Shown one piece after another: positions 1 to 8,561 of a stretch of DNA of 34,583 nt (position 1 is its first letter; every line of letters begins with the position of its first letter). Below the pieces are notes generated by a model. The model was not told the DNA's origin. It saw nothing but the letters and a program-made list of their open reading frames with translations, and did not search any database. The position numbers and the translations under genes were made by a program. Source of the DNA: an uncultured bacterium (GTDB lineage: Bacteria > Cyanobacteriota > Vampirovibrionia > Gastranaerophilales > Gastranaerophilaceae); NCBI GenBank assembly GCA_902777855.1, contig CACYVN010000013.1:1-34583 (forward strand), written 5' to 3'.

Positions 1-303
1 TTATTGCTCACTACGTAAAGGTCGGAAAGGACAGGCTTTGCGTAGTGAATTAAACATTGTTTACGACACGACAACAGGGCGGGATTTGTCTGAACGAAGC
101 ATCAGCCTGCAGGTTTCTGCTTGGTTACTCGCTATCGACAGCACTCCACGTTTTGCTTTTTGTGGCTTTTGCAACAAGCAAAACTGTTCCGGCTTTGGCT
201 CGTAATCCGCTTTCTGACGGCTTTCTTTGCCCACTCAAAGAAAGCCGTCATGACATAAATAATATATCTTTTCGTGAGGTAAGGATAATATTGTTTATGT
301 TTT
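1..303 (+). mobile_element. Partial, degenerate copy of a hairpin-rich MITE-like element
   Basis: This non-coding stretch is related to the complete element at 8562-8969. Bases 36-79 match 8806-8848 closely around the shared core CATTGTTTRCGACACGACAA. Bases 1-25 are an inverted copy of 8797-8820. Bases 284-300 match the right terminal repeat of that element (GATAATATTRTTTATGT). Visible hairpins are 9-20 with 36-47 (12-bp arms, one mismatch), 150-158 with 176-184 (9-bp arms) and 215-229 with 236-250 (perfect 15-bp arms, loop cccact). The left end is outside the window. A 100-codon ORF crosses the stretch and runs into the corA 3' end, with no family resemblance. The element ends at the stop codon of corA, so its hairpins probably also act as the transcription terminator for that gene. 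Confidence 0.6.
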
Positions 304-1262
304 TACATCATACCTTTACGGCTGAAGAAAATTGCAACAATACATGTCGCAAGTATTGATATTAAAATTACAAATAAGAATCCTAAACTATTTTCTCCAA
401 AGGGCATAGGAACATTCATACCCCAGAAACTACCTATCATTGTTGGGATAGACATGATAATAGTTATCGATGCCAAAAATTTCATTACAAGGTTTAGGTT
501 GTTGTTGATAATTGAAGCCATACAATCCATCATGCTCTCAAGAATTGTTCTGTGCATTTCAACCATCTCAGATGCCTGTTTATTTTCAATGATTACATCT
601 TCTAACATATCAATATCGTCTTCGGTAAATTTAAGAATAGACTGCAGGTTACCTGTATTGGTATTAATTATTCTCAAAAGTTTTTGAAGCACGAGCTGAT
701 TGTCTTTTAATGATGTCGTAAAATAAACTAATGATTTTTGGATTTCCATCAATTGAAATAAAGCTTTGTTATGAGTGGTTTTTCTCAAAGAATCTTCAAT
801 GCTGTCCGTTTGTTTATTAATTATATTTAAATATCTTAAATAGAATTTTGCGGCCCTGAATAATATACTAAGCATGAAATTTGCTTTTTTACGAGTATCA
901 AAGAATTTTGCTGTATCTTCATTAAAGGAACTTATAATTTTGTTTTCTCTCGAACATACCGTAATCATGCTCTCGGGAGTAAAAATAAGACCTAAAGGCA
1001 AAGTGTCAAAGTTCCCCTCGTCATCCATTATAGGGACGTTCGTAATGACAAGCAGATTGCCGTCTTCAAATTCCATACGTGAAAGTTCGTCAGCGTCAAG
1101 AGAATTGCTTATAAAACTTTCATCCAACCCAAGAACAAGTGAAACCTGCTGTATTTCTTCTCTTGTCGGGTTAATAAGGTTGAACCATGAACCGGAAACT
1201 GCCTCATTAAGGTCGAGTGTTTTTAATGTCCCGTCATCTTGTGTCTTCGTGATTTCCAACAT
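303..1262 (-). CDS. corA: CorA-family magnesium/divalent cation transporter
   Basis: The 319-residue protein has the CorA plan: a long, mostly helical cytoplasmic N-terminal part and two membrane helices at the very C-terminus. The family signature GMN is at residues 281-283 (FWGMNVPMP), at the end of the first membrane helix (about 260-280). The second helix is about 294-312 and is followed by a short basic tail. Length is normal for the family, which forms pentameric Mg2+ channels in the inner membrane. A possible ribosome site (AAGG) lies 9 nt before the ATG. The gene is 89 bp downstream of the GH38 gene on the same strand and may be co-transcribed. Its TAA stop abuts the mobile-element remnant. 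Ion specificity (Mg, Co, Ni, Zn) cannot be read from the sequence. Confidence 0.92.
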   Translation of the reverse strand: MLEITKTQDDGTLKTLDLNEAVSGSWFNLINPTREEIQQVSLVLGLDESFISNSLDADELSRMEFEDGNLLVITNVPIMDDEGNFDTLPLGLIFTPESMITVCSRENKIISSFNEDTAKFFDTRKKANFMLSILFRAAKFYLRYLNIINKQTDSIEDSLRKTTHNKALFQLMEIQKSLVYFTTSLKDNQLVLQKLLRIINTNTGNLQSILKFTEDDIDMLEDVIIENKQASEMVEMHRTILESMMDCMASIINNNLNLVMKFLASITIIMSIPTMIGSFWGMNVPMPFGENSLGFLFVILISILATCIVAIFFSRKGMM

Positions 1263-1351
1263 AATTCAGTACCTTACAACTACTTACAAAATCATTAAAC
1301 TACACTTTTTGTTTAATTTCAATAGTTTAAACGTAGTAAAGGTTACAGTCT

Positions 1352-3415
1352 TTATAAAACGATTGTTTGCGGATAAATTTCTTCAACATGGAATGCCCAG
1401 TCATCAACATCAAAAAATCCAATTGAAAATTCCGCACTGTTTTCACCAATTTGCTGAGCTCCCGGGACCTTAACAGGTGGTCCTGCAGGAGTTGTTCTTG
1501 CCGGATTTTGGGGATTTGAAATTATACCTATGCTGCGCAGCAACGTTACTGATAATGTATTTTTATATACTTCGTATTCGCATAGCCCCTTTGTAATAAT
1601 TCCAAATCCGTTAGCCCATACAAATCTTTGCATTGGTGCGGTATTTGTTTTTGCTTCATGTCCTTTTGAAGTAGGTAAATTTTCTCTTAGATTATAATCG
1701 GAATCAAATTTTCTTTTTATTATTTCGTTTAAATCTTCTGACCATGTTTCCTTTACGGGTTTATTAAGATTAAATCTGACTTGCCATAATCTGTTTATTA
1801 AAAGATTAGACCAATTAATCTTAAAATTAAGAAGATTTGAAAATTTGTTCAGATAAACAGTGACTCCGAAAAATGATGTGTCAATTTTTATTCCGCACCT
1901 TAATTCTCCGTCCATAATTATTTTAGCTCCGCGTATCTGTGCAATTTCTCCTTTGTCCTTTATATCCGGAGCATAATTGTATGTATCTCCTTCGTCTTTG
2001 TATCTGACAAATTCAATGAAGTTGCGGTGCACATTTTTCCCCTCGTATAAATCAATTTGACCATTTACCACTTCAATTCGGATGTTGGAATTTTGTATAT
2101 AATTATCAAAAACCTCCAAATCAGTAGGTTCATTATCAGATCTAAATTCTCTCAATACGTGATAGATAGTTGTCATGTCCTCTGTTACAGGTATTTTTGA
2201 TGTGTCGCATAAAAGGTTTGAATCAAACCCCTGAGTTTTTTCTATTATTTGTCCCTCTTTAGGCATTGAGGTCTGTATTGTCTCAAGGAGTTTATATTCA
2301 TCCTGATACTTAAAACTCGCAACTATATTTTCTTCCTGGTTAAATTTAATTTCTTCAATTATTGTATTTGCAATCTGTAAAATTTTATTGTATCTGACGA
2401 TATTTTCCTGATGAACTTCATCTGTCGAACACCCGCAAATACTGTCGTGCGCTTGGTTTTGCAAAAGCAGTTTGTATGCATATTCAATGGCAGAGTCGTA
2501 ATTCCCTCCGAAATTGTACTGAAGTTTATTTGCCAAATCGAGTTTATATGAGCATTCTGTATTGAGTTGTTTCAATTTTGTCCTTGTACTGTAACAACCC
2601 GGCAATATAAATGTTTTTGAATTATCTCTCAGTTCATCATTATACTTAACTTTAAATTTTACATTTTCAAAATAGTCAAACGGAGATGATAAAACTATAT
2701 TATAATCTTCAAGATATGTGTTAATTTCTTCAATTTGGTATACAATATCTCTCGGAACCCCTAAATGATCTGCTCCAATAGGTAATAACAGCGTTTTGCC
2801 TGATTTTTTTGCTATCATATCAAGGTTTTTCTTTATAAATTCCGCTTTTTCTTCCATTGTTTTATCAGAAGAAAAAATATCCATAAAATAACCTCTTACA
2901 AGATTAACAGTCGGAACCCCGCAGAATAAAAATTCGGAAGGCAGTTTATCCGGAACTCCACGCCATACAATAGCTTTATCGATATCAAATTCTTTCAGAA
3001 TTTTCGGAATATTTTTACTGTGTCCGAATGTATCGGCAAAATATCCGATAAAGTCTTCACAACCAAAATCTCGTGCGATTTTTAACCCGATTTCAAGATT
3101 CTTTGCAAAACAAATCCCATCGGTTAAAAATTCATCAACAAGAGTATAAAAAGGACCGATAAAAAGTTTTTTATCAATAATAAGGTCTCTTACGAGTTGT
3201 TCTTTTTCCGGTCTTAATTCGAGATAATCAAGCAACGCTGCAACCTGTCCGTCAAAATAAAATGAAGGAATTTCATTTCTTTCAAGCAAATCCAGTACGT
3301 TATCAAAAACTCTTAACAGTCTTAAACGAAATACTTCAAATTCCCTGTACCATTCTCTGTCCCAGTGAGAGTGAAGGTAGGCAATTACTCGTTTTTTATC
3401 ATTCTTACTTCCCAT
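1352..3415 (-). CDS. Glycoside hydrolase family 38 alpha-mannosidase-like protein
   Basis: The 687-residue protein begins with the GH38 zinc-site signature HSHWDREW (H15, H17, D19). It has the nucleophile region FADTFGHS with the expected catalytic Asp at 128, and the conserved QAHDSICG block (H323, D324) in the helical domain. The N-terminal half resembles bacterial MngB-type enzymes, which hydrolyse alpha-mannosyl linkages such as mannosylglycerate. At 687 residues it is shorter than most family members (about 850-1000), so the C-terminal beta-domains are reduced. No signal peptide is visible, so a cytoplasmic role on imported or internal mannosides is likely; the substrate is unknown. No Shine-Dalgarno precedes the ATG. 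A -10-like TAGAAT ends 6 nt upstream, which suggests a leaderless transcript. Confidence 0.88.
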   Translation of the reverse strand: MGSKNDKKRVIAYLHSHWDREWYREFEVFRLRLLRVFDNVLDLLERNEIPSFYFDGQVAALLDYLELRPEKEQLVRDLIIDKKLFIGPFYTLVDEFLTDGICFAKNLEIGLKIARDFGCEDFIGYFADTFGHSKNIPKILKEFDIDKAIVWRGVPDKLPSEFLFCGVPTVNLVRGYFMDIFSSDKTMEEKAEFIKKNLDMIAKKSGKTLLLPIGADHLGVPRDIVYQIEEINTYLEDYNIVLSSPFDYFENVKFKVKYNDELRDNSKTFILPGCYSTRTKLKQLNTECSYKLDLANKLQYNFGGNYDSAIEYAYKLLLQNQAHDSICGCSTDEVHQENIVRYNKILQIANTIIEEIKFNQEENIVASFKYQDEYKLLETIQTSMPKEGQIIEKTQGFDSNLLCDTSKIPVTEDMTTIYHVLREFRSDNEPTDLEVFDNYIQNSNIRIEVVNGQIDLYEGKNVHRNFIEFVRYKDEGDTYNYAPDIKDKGEIAQIRGAKIIMDGELRCGIKIDTSFFGVTVYLNKFSNLLNFKINWSNLLINRLWQVRFNLNKPVKETWSEDLNEIIKRKFDSDYNLRENLPTSKGHEAKTNTAPMQRFVWANGFGIITKGLCEYEVYKNTLSVTLLRSIGIISNPQNPARTTPAGPPVKVPGAQQIGENSAEFSIGFFDVDDWAFHVEEIYPQTIVL

Positions 3416-3517
3416 GTTACGATTCTAACATCCAATTCAAAATTAATCCAATTGTTAACCTGTTGTCTGATACAAAAATTTTTCTTTTCCAAAATTATAA
3501 AGCAGTGAGGGTTTATT

Positions 3518-3862
3518 ATGATAAAAAAAATATTTATTTCAATTTTTATGTTTACTATTTTATTTTCAGGATTGAGTGTTTTTGCTTACAGCCAAAGTTA
3601 TTCATCAAACGATTATGGAGAAGAAAATTGGGTTGAAAACGGGAATACGTATTGTAGTGAAAAAAAAGGTTTGTGGAACAAATTGAAAAGTGCCTTTGTT
3701 GGGCAGCTGACCGGATACACTCCACAAATACCACCATCACCATATCTTAACCCTTATTATGGACCGTCATATCAGCAGGGTTTCTATACAGGTAACAGGT
3801 GGAATAATCATAATGCTTATTACCCGTCATATCCTATGAGGATTTACGGTCGTTCATTTTAA
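3518..3862 (+). CDS. Small exported Tyr/Pro/Asn-rich protein of unknown function
   Basis: This 114-residue protein starts with a clear Sec signal peptide: basic MIKK, a hydrophobic stretch to about residue 21, and a likely cut after SVFA. The mature part is rich in Tyr, Pro, Ser and Asn (for example PPSPYLNPYYGPSYQQG) and has one Cys, at about residue 46. I recognise no domain. GAGGG lies about 6 nt before the ATG and supports the start. It is divergent from the GH38 gene and 87 bp upstream of glmS. The composition is typical of small surface or envelope-associated proteins, but no function can be assigned. Confidence 0.75.
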   Translation: MIKKIFISIFMFTILFSGLSVFAYSQSYSSNDYGEENWVENGNTYCSEKKGLWNKLKSAFVGQLTGYTPQIPPSPYLNPYYGPSYQQGFYTGNRWNNHNAYYPSYPMRIYGRSF

Positions 3863-3905
3863 AATGTAAAAATTATATAAATATATACTAAACTAAATAT
3901 TTTAA

Positions 3906-3914
3906 TGGTATTAT
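3906..3914 (+). promoter_or_regulatory. Possible extended -10 promoter of glmS
   Basis: The sequence TGGTATTAT fits an extended -10 element (TGn plus TATTAT). It is about 36 nt before the glmS ATG, which has AAGGAG as ribosome site. No good -35 hexamer is visible at the usual distance. The 87-bp gap is too short for a glmS ribozyme. Confidence 0.35.
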
Positions 3915-3949
3915 ACGTAATGTAGTTATTTTAAGGAGAGATACAAATT

Positions 3950-5794
3950 ATGTGTGGTATCGTAGGATATGTGGGTACTAACCCCGTTTTGGATATATTA
4001 TTAGACGGTTTGGAACAACTTGAATACAGAGGATATGATTCTTCTGGTATTGCAGTAAAATGCGATAACGAAGTTAAAGTATATAAAGCTGTAGGAAAGT
4101 TAAAAAATCTGAGGGAAGAATTAGCTCCGCATGCTTATGAAATATCTAAATCTACTATGGGTATCGGTCATATACGTTGGGCAACGCATGGTGCTCCGAC
4201 GACTGTTAATGCTCATCCGCATACCTGCAATTGCGGGAGTCTTGTTGTTGTTCATAATGGTATTATTGAAAACTATAAAGAATTAAAAGCTAAGCTTGAA
4301 AAAGAGGGTTGTGTTTTTCGTTCTCAAACAGATACTGAAACAGTTGCACATCTGGTTGCTCAAAAATATGCCCAAGTCAAAGATTTGACAAAAGCAGTAG
4401 AACTTGCAACAAAAGAAATTGAAGGTGCTTATGCATTGGAAATTATGCATAACGATGAGCCTGATAAACTTGTTATAACAAAACGTAATGCTCCGTTAAT
4501 TATTGGTATAGGCAATGACGGATATTATGCCGCATCTGATATCCCTGCGTTTATCAAACATACAAATAAGGCTATATACCTCTCAGATAATCAGATTGCA
4601 ACTCTTACAAAGACTTCAGTAAAAATTCAGGATTCTGATGGTAATGAAGTTACTCCAAAAGTCGAGCAATTACCTTGGGAGCCTGTTGCTTTGAGTAAAA
4701 TGGGCTATAAGCATTTTATGCTCAAAGAAATTCATGAACAGCCTGATGTTATTAGAAATATTTTGGTCGGAAAACTTCATACATCTGATTCTCCTGTTGA
4801 GCTTAATGAAGTTAAACTTACAAAAGAAACACTTAAAAATCTGAATAGAATACAGGTTATTGCCTGCGGAACATCTTTACATGCGGCAATGATAGGCAAA
4901 TATTTGATAGAAGATTTATGCGGTATTCCTGTTGATGTTGAGGCTTCAAGTGAATACATTTACAGAAAGACTGTAACTGATGCTCACACTCTTGTAATTG
5001 GTGTTTCTCAGTCAGGTGAAACCGCTGATACTTTGACGGCAATTAAGCAGTCAAAAGTAAAAGGTTCACATATTTTAATTATTACAAACAGACCTGACAG
5101 TGCTATGGCAAGAGAAGCAGACAGTCTGTTATCCGTTAATGCAGGTATTGAAGTTTCTGTTGCTGCAACAAAATCTTATATTGCGCAACTTACATCTTTT
5201 TATCTTTTAGCGCTTTATATGGCTGAAATTAAAGGCTCTGCAAGTGATGAAACTATAAAGAATTTAAAATCAGAAATGCTTTTGCTTCCTCAAAAGATAG
5301 AGCAAATTCTTGCAAACAAAGATTATATACAGACTTGTGCAAGAAAGTATTCCGGGACAAGAGATTTTATCTATATTGCAAGAGGGGTAAATTATCCGAC
5401 TGCATTGGAAGGAGCATTGAAACTTAAAGAAATAAGTTATATAAACGCAACAGGTTATCCTGCAGGGGAACTCAAACACGGACCTATTGCCATGCTTGAT
5501 GAAACAATGCCTGTATTGTCTGTTTTGATGAAAGGTTCTGTATATGAAAAACTTCTATCAAACAGTGAAGAAGCAAAGGCAAGAAATGCGAGAATGATTG
5601 CTTTGACAAATTCAAGTGACAAAAAACTTGATGATTTATTTGATTATATAATCAGAGTCCCAGAGGTTGATGAAATGTTATCGCCAATAATTTCAATTAT
5701 TCCGTTGCAATTGATTGCTTACTATATAGCAGAATTTTTAGGCAAAGACGTTGATCAGCCAAGAAACCTCGCAAAGTCTGTTACTGTTGAATAG
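3950..5794 (+). CDS. glmS: Glutamine--fructose-6-phosphate aminotransferase (isomerizing)
   Basis: The 614-residue protein makes glucosamine-6-phosphate from fructose-6-phosphate and glutamine, the first step towards UDP-GlcNAc for peptidoglycan and surface glycans. It starts MCGIVGYVG, so Cys2 becomes the N-terminal nucleophile of the glutaminase domain after Met removal. GIGHIRWATHGAPT and the HNGIIENY segment are further glutaminase landmarks. Two SIS sugar-isomerase domains follow, with CGTSLHAA and SQSGETADT. The C-terminal part has the usual ELKHGPIAMLD block and ends DQPRNLAKSVTVE, as in true GlmS. Length and motifs are normal. AAGGAG is well placed before the ATG. No ribozyme is upstream, so control of expression must be by other means. 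Confidence 0.97.
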   Translation: MCGIVGYVGTNPVLDILLDGLEQLEYRGYDSSGIAVKCDNEVKVYKAVGKLKNLREELAPHAYEISKSTMGIGHIRWATHGAPTTVNAHPHTCNCGSLVVVHNGIIENYKELKAKLEKEGCVFRSQTDTETVAHLVAQKYAQVKDLTKAVELATKEIEGAYALEIMHNDEPDKLVITKRNAPLIIGIGNDGYYAASDIPAFIKHTNKAIYLSDNQIATLTKTSVKIQDSDGNEVTPKVEQLPWEPVALSKMGYKHFMLKEIHEQPDVIRNILVGKLHTSDSPVELNEVKLTKETLKNLNRIQVIACGTSLHAAMIGKYLIEDLCGIPVDVEASSEYIYRKTVTDAHTLVIGVSQSGETADTLTAIKQSKVKGSHILIITNRPDSAMAREADSLLSVNAGIEVSVAATKSYIAQLTSFYLLALYMAEIKGSASDETIKNLKSEMLLLPQKIEQILANKDYIQTCARKYSGTRDFIYIARGVNYPTALEGALKLKEISYINATGYPAGELKHGPIAMLDETMPVLSVLMKGSVYEKLLSNSEEAKARNARMIALTNSSDKKLDDLFDYIIRVPEVDEMLSPIISIIPLQLIAYYIAEFLGKDVDQPRNLAKSVTVE

Positions 5795-5806
5795 GGTAAA
5801 TATATA

Positions 5807-5962
5807 GTGGAATCAGTCGTATCTAATGTAATAAAAATCTCTAAAGACATATTAGCTATTGAACGGGAACTGCCAAAACTTTGTGGCGGGGAAATTATCC
5901 GCTGGGCTATTATTGATGTTACTGATGGATTTTATAAGATAAGTTTTTCATACAAAAAATAA
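5807..5962 (+). CDS. Small conserved-looking ORF downstream of glmS (51 aa)
   Basis: A GTG-initiated frame of 52 codons starts 12 nt after the glmS stop and ends exactly at the downstream terminator. The product begins MESVVSNVIK and ends YKISFSYKK, with alternating hydrophobic and charged residues in the second half (IIRWAIIDVTDGFYKISF). That pattern fits a small alpha-plus-beta fold. I recognise no family. A weak AGGG is about 10 nt before the GTG. Its position between glmS and the terminator suggests co-transcription with glmS. Confidence 0.5.
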   Translation: MESVVSNVIKISKDILAIERELPKLCGGEIIRWAIIDVTDGFYKISFSYKK

Positions 5963-5994
5963 AACAGAATGCAATTTATAGTGCATCCTGTTTT
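5961..5994. terminator. Bidirectional intrinsic terminator
   Basis: Arms AAAACAGAATGCA (5961-5973) and TGCATCCTGTTTT (5982-5994) pair with one mismatch around an 8-nt loop and have A and T runs on the outer sides. It separates the plus-strand glmS unit from the convergent minus-strand gene that ends at 6017. Confidence 0.8.
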
Positions 5995-6016
5995 ATTTTA
6001 TCTTTTATTTATTATC

Positions 6017-6613
6017 TTATGCTAATACTTTATCCATAATTTCCATATCTTTGTATTTTTGGTCAATAGCACCTTCTTTTTTGTAGAAGTTTGTAATTGT
6101 TTTATAACCTGCATAAGCTAATAATGCGAAACCTGTTGCAATTAAAGCTATTTTACCCTTTCCGGCTGGAGATTCCATTGCAAATTTTTTCAAAGCTGCA
6201 GAGGCTTTTGTTGCTACATTTTGAACGGTTTTATTTGATGCAACTTTTTTAGCAAATTTAGTTACAGCATCAACTACTTTTGAACCGATTTTTGTTGATT
6301 TTACTTTATGAAATGCTGCAGATATATAATTTATAGCTTTTCTTGCGGTATCACTATTTGCAGCTTTTGCAGCATACTCAGTAGCTTTTTCAATTCCTGC
6401 ACCAACTTTTGTTGCAACTTTTGTTGCTAATTCAGGATTTGCTTTTACTGCTTGTTTTACCAAATATGGAGTAGCTGCTAATGCGCCTAAGCCTACCGCA
6501 GTTGAAAATTTATTTACTGAGTGCTCTCCATTTCTTGTTTTTGGCTTGATTGTTGCTCCTGCAATTGTGCCGCCTACCAAACCTAATGCTCCGTATCTTG
6601 CAACGTTAATCAT
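6017..6613 (-). CDS. Ala/Lys-rich protein with terminal hydrophobic segments, unknown function
   Basis: This 198-residue protein is very rich in Ala, Lys, Val and Thr. It has a short glycine-rich hydrophobic stretch at the N-terminus (YGALGLVGGTIAGATI, about 7-22). A long helical middle contains loosely repeated segments of the VATKV / YAAKAA kind. A probable membrane helix is at about 156-173 (IALIATGFALLAYAGY). The middle resembles amphipathic, lipid- or DNA-coating helices, but I recognise no family. AGGTAGG about 9 nt before the ATG supports the start. It is a single-gene unit between argS and the terminator at 5961-5994. Confidence 0.75.
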   Translation of the reverse strand: MINVARYGALGLVGGTIAGATIKPKTRNGEHSVNKFSTAVGLGALAATPYLVKQAVKANPELATKVATKVGAGIEKATEYAAKAANSDTARKAINYISAAFHKVKSTKIGSKVVDAVTKFAKKVASNKTVQNVATKASAALKKFAMESPAGKGKIALIATGFALLAYAGYKTITNFYKKEGAIDQKYKDMEIMDKVLA

Positions 6614-6717
6614 AAATAAACCTACCTTTCCAATACAATATAAACCTATCTACTCATATATAAAGTATTTTTTTAGGTAGGAGTTGCGTATTTTGTGTAA
6701 AAATGCTTAATATTTAT

Positions 6718-8457
6718 TTACATTCTTTCGGGGGCGCTCACTGCGATAATTTTCAGGGCGTTAGCAAGAACCGTTTTAAAAGCATAAATAAGTGATAATC
6801 TTGCTTTGGTGAGTTCAACGTCATCAGTTATTACTCTTGTTGAATTGTAGAATGAATGAAACTCTGATGCCAAATCCTGAACGTATCGGCAGATTGTGTA
6901 AACCTGTCTGTCACGTGCGGATGTAATAATCAGATGCTTAAATTCTTCAAGTTTTAAAATAAGCTTTCTTGCTTCTTTTAGTGTTAATTTAATAATATCT
7001 TTATTAAAATTACTCAGCATATTGTTAAAATCGTTTTCTGAAATAACAGGTGCGGATTCTTTTCCGTTTTCTGTATCAATTTTTGGCAAAGTTGCGTTTC
7101 TTATAATCGAACACGCTCTTGCGTGTGCATATTGGACATAAAATACAGGGTTTTCGTCAGAAGATTTTTTCGCAAGCTCGATATCAAAATCAAGTGTAGT
7201 ATCAATGTTTCTCATCGTCATCCAGAATCTTGTTGCATCAACACCTACTTCATCAACCAAATCTTCCAATGTAACCATGTTTTTGCGTTTACCCATTCTG
7301 ACTTCATTCCCGTCAATGACAAGGTTTACAAGCTGTCCCAAAAGGACCTCAAGTTTATTTGGGTCATAACCTAATGCCTCTAAAGATGCCTTTACTCTCG
7401 AAATATATCCATGGTGGTCTGCCCCCCAAATATCTATCATCCTGTCAAATCCTCGTTCTAATTTTCCTGCATGATATGCTATATCTGCGGTTAAATAGGT
7501 ATTTGAACCGTCGGCTTTTTTAATTACTCTGTCTTTTTCATCTCCGTAATCTGATGATTTAAACCATACTGCGCCGTCTTGTTCATATATTTTGCCTGAT
7601 TTTTTAAGTTCTTCTACGCAGGCATCAACTTTTCCCGATTTATGAAGAGTAAGTTCGGAATAAAAATTATCAAATTCAACATGCAATCTGTCTAAAAGGT
7701 CACGCTGAACTTTTTCTTCGTATTCTTTTGCAAAATCGCAATATAGTGATAAATCTATTTTGTCCGCATCATTCTGAACTTGGTTTAGTTTCTCTTTATT
7801 TTCTTCAATAAATGCTTTTGCAACAGGGATTAAGTAATCTCCAGGATAATAATTTTTTCTTTCTTCCTCATCTGTCGGGAAGTCAATATGCACGCCTAAC
7901 TCTTGTTTTACTCTTATTACAAGTGAACGACCGAGTTTTTGGATTTGAGAGCCGGCATCATTGATATAAAATTCCTGGTATACTTCGTGACCGTAAAATT
8001 TCAGCAGATTTGCCAAAGCACTTCCCATTGCAGCCCAGCGACCGTGACCGATGTGAAACGGTCCTGTCGGGTTAGCGGAAATGTATTCAAGGATTATTTT
8101 TTCGGTTTCAATATTTTCAGGGCGCCCGAAATTCTCTTTTTTATCAATAATTTCTTTTACAAGGTTTGTTAAGAGTGTTTCGCCGGCTTTAAAGTTGATA
8201 AAACCTGCAACAACGGTATATTCATTGTCCTCTTTGTCAATAAATTCAACAATAGCATTTGCAATCATAGGGGGTGCAATTTTAGCGCTTCGAGCAAGTG
8301 GCGATACATTTATTGCAAAATCACCAAAATCGGGATTTTTAGGACGTTCCACAATAAGCGAGCCTTTTTGATATTCGCTCATTTGTCCGACTTTACCATC
8401 TTTAATTGCTTTTTCTAACGCTGTTTCAACTTTATTTAAAAAATAATCTCTTAACAT
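6718..8457 (-). CDS. argS: Arginyl-tRNA synthetase
   Basis: The 579-residue class I synthetase charges tRNA-Arg. The ATP-binding HIGH motif is at 135-138 within ANPTGPFHIGHGRW, the ArgS-specific context. The region equivalent to KMSKS is MGKRKNMVTLEDLVDEVG, which lacks a canonical KMSK as ArgS often does. The C-terminal anticodon-binding helical domain ends with the usual SAPERM. Length is normal. GAGGAAAG just before the ATG supports the start. The upstream region carries a TATAAT on this strand at 8512-8517. Confidence 0.96.
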   Translation of the reverse strand: MLRDYFLNKVETALEKAIKDGKVGQMSEYQKGSLIVERPKNPDFGDFAINVSPLARSAKIAPPMIANAIVEFIDKEDNEYTVVAGFINFKAGETLLTNLVKEIIDKKENFGRPENIETEKIILEYISANPTGPFHIGHGRWAAMGSALANLLKFYGHEVYQEFYINDAGSQIQKLGRSLVIRVKQELGVHIDFPTDEEERKNYYPGDYLIPVAKAFIEENKEKLNQVQNDADKIDLSLYCDFAKEYEEKVQRDLLDRLHVEFDNFYSELTLHKSGKVDACVEELKKSGKIYEQDGAVWFKSSDYGDEKDRVIKKADGSNTYLTADIAYHAGKLERGFDRMIDIWGADHHGYISRVKASLEALGYDPNKLEVLLGQLVNLVIDGNEVRMGKRKNMVTLEDLVDEVGVDATRFWMTMRNIDTTLDFDIELAKKSSDENPVFYVQYAHARACSIIRNATLPKIDTENGKESAPVISENDFNNMLSNFNKDIIKLTLKEARKLILKLEEFKHLIITSARDRQVYTICRYVQDLASEFHSFYNSTRVITDDVELTKARLSLIYAFKTVLANALKIIAVSAPERM

Positions 8458-8511
8458 ATCTTTCCTCGTGTGTATTTAAGTAATGCCAACACTGACCTTT
8501 TGGGTAAGTTT

Positions 8512-8517
8512 ATTATA
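8512..8517 (-). promoter_or_regulatory. Probable -10 box of argS
   Basis: Read on the minus strand this is a perfect TATAAT about 55 nt before the argS start. The -35 region is weak. It implies a leader of roughly 45-50 nt. Confidence 0.4.
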
Positions 8518-8561
8518 TAACAAACAAATCGTAAAACATATAAATATCAAATATGACAATA

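Noticed and set aside
57..359. 100-codon ORF at the window start
   Set aside because: It lies in the hairpin-rich element and overlaps the corA 3' end antisense; composition does not look like a protein.
3863..3949. glmS ribozyme upstream of glmS
   Set aside because: The gap is only 87 nt, AT-rich, and lacks the ribozyme core.
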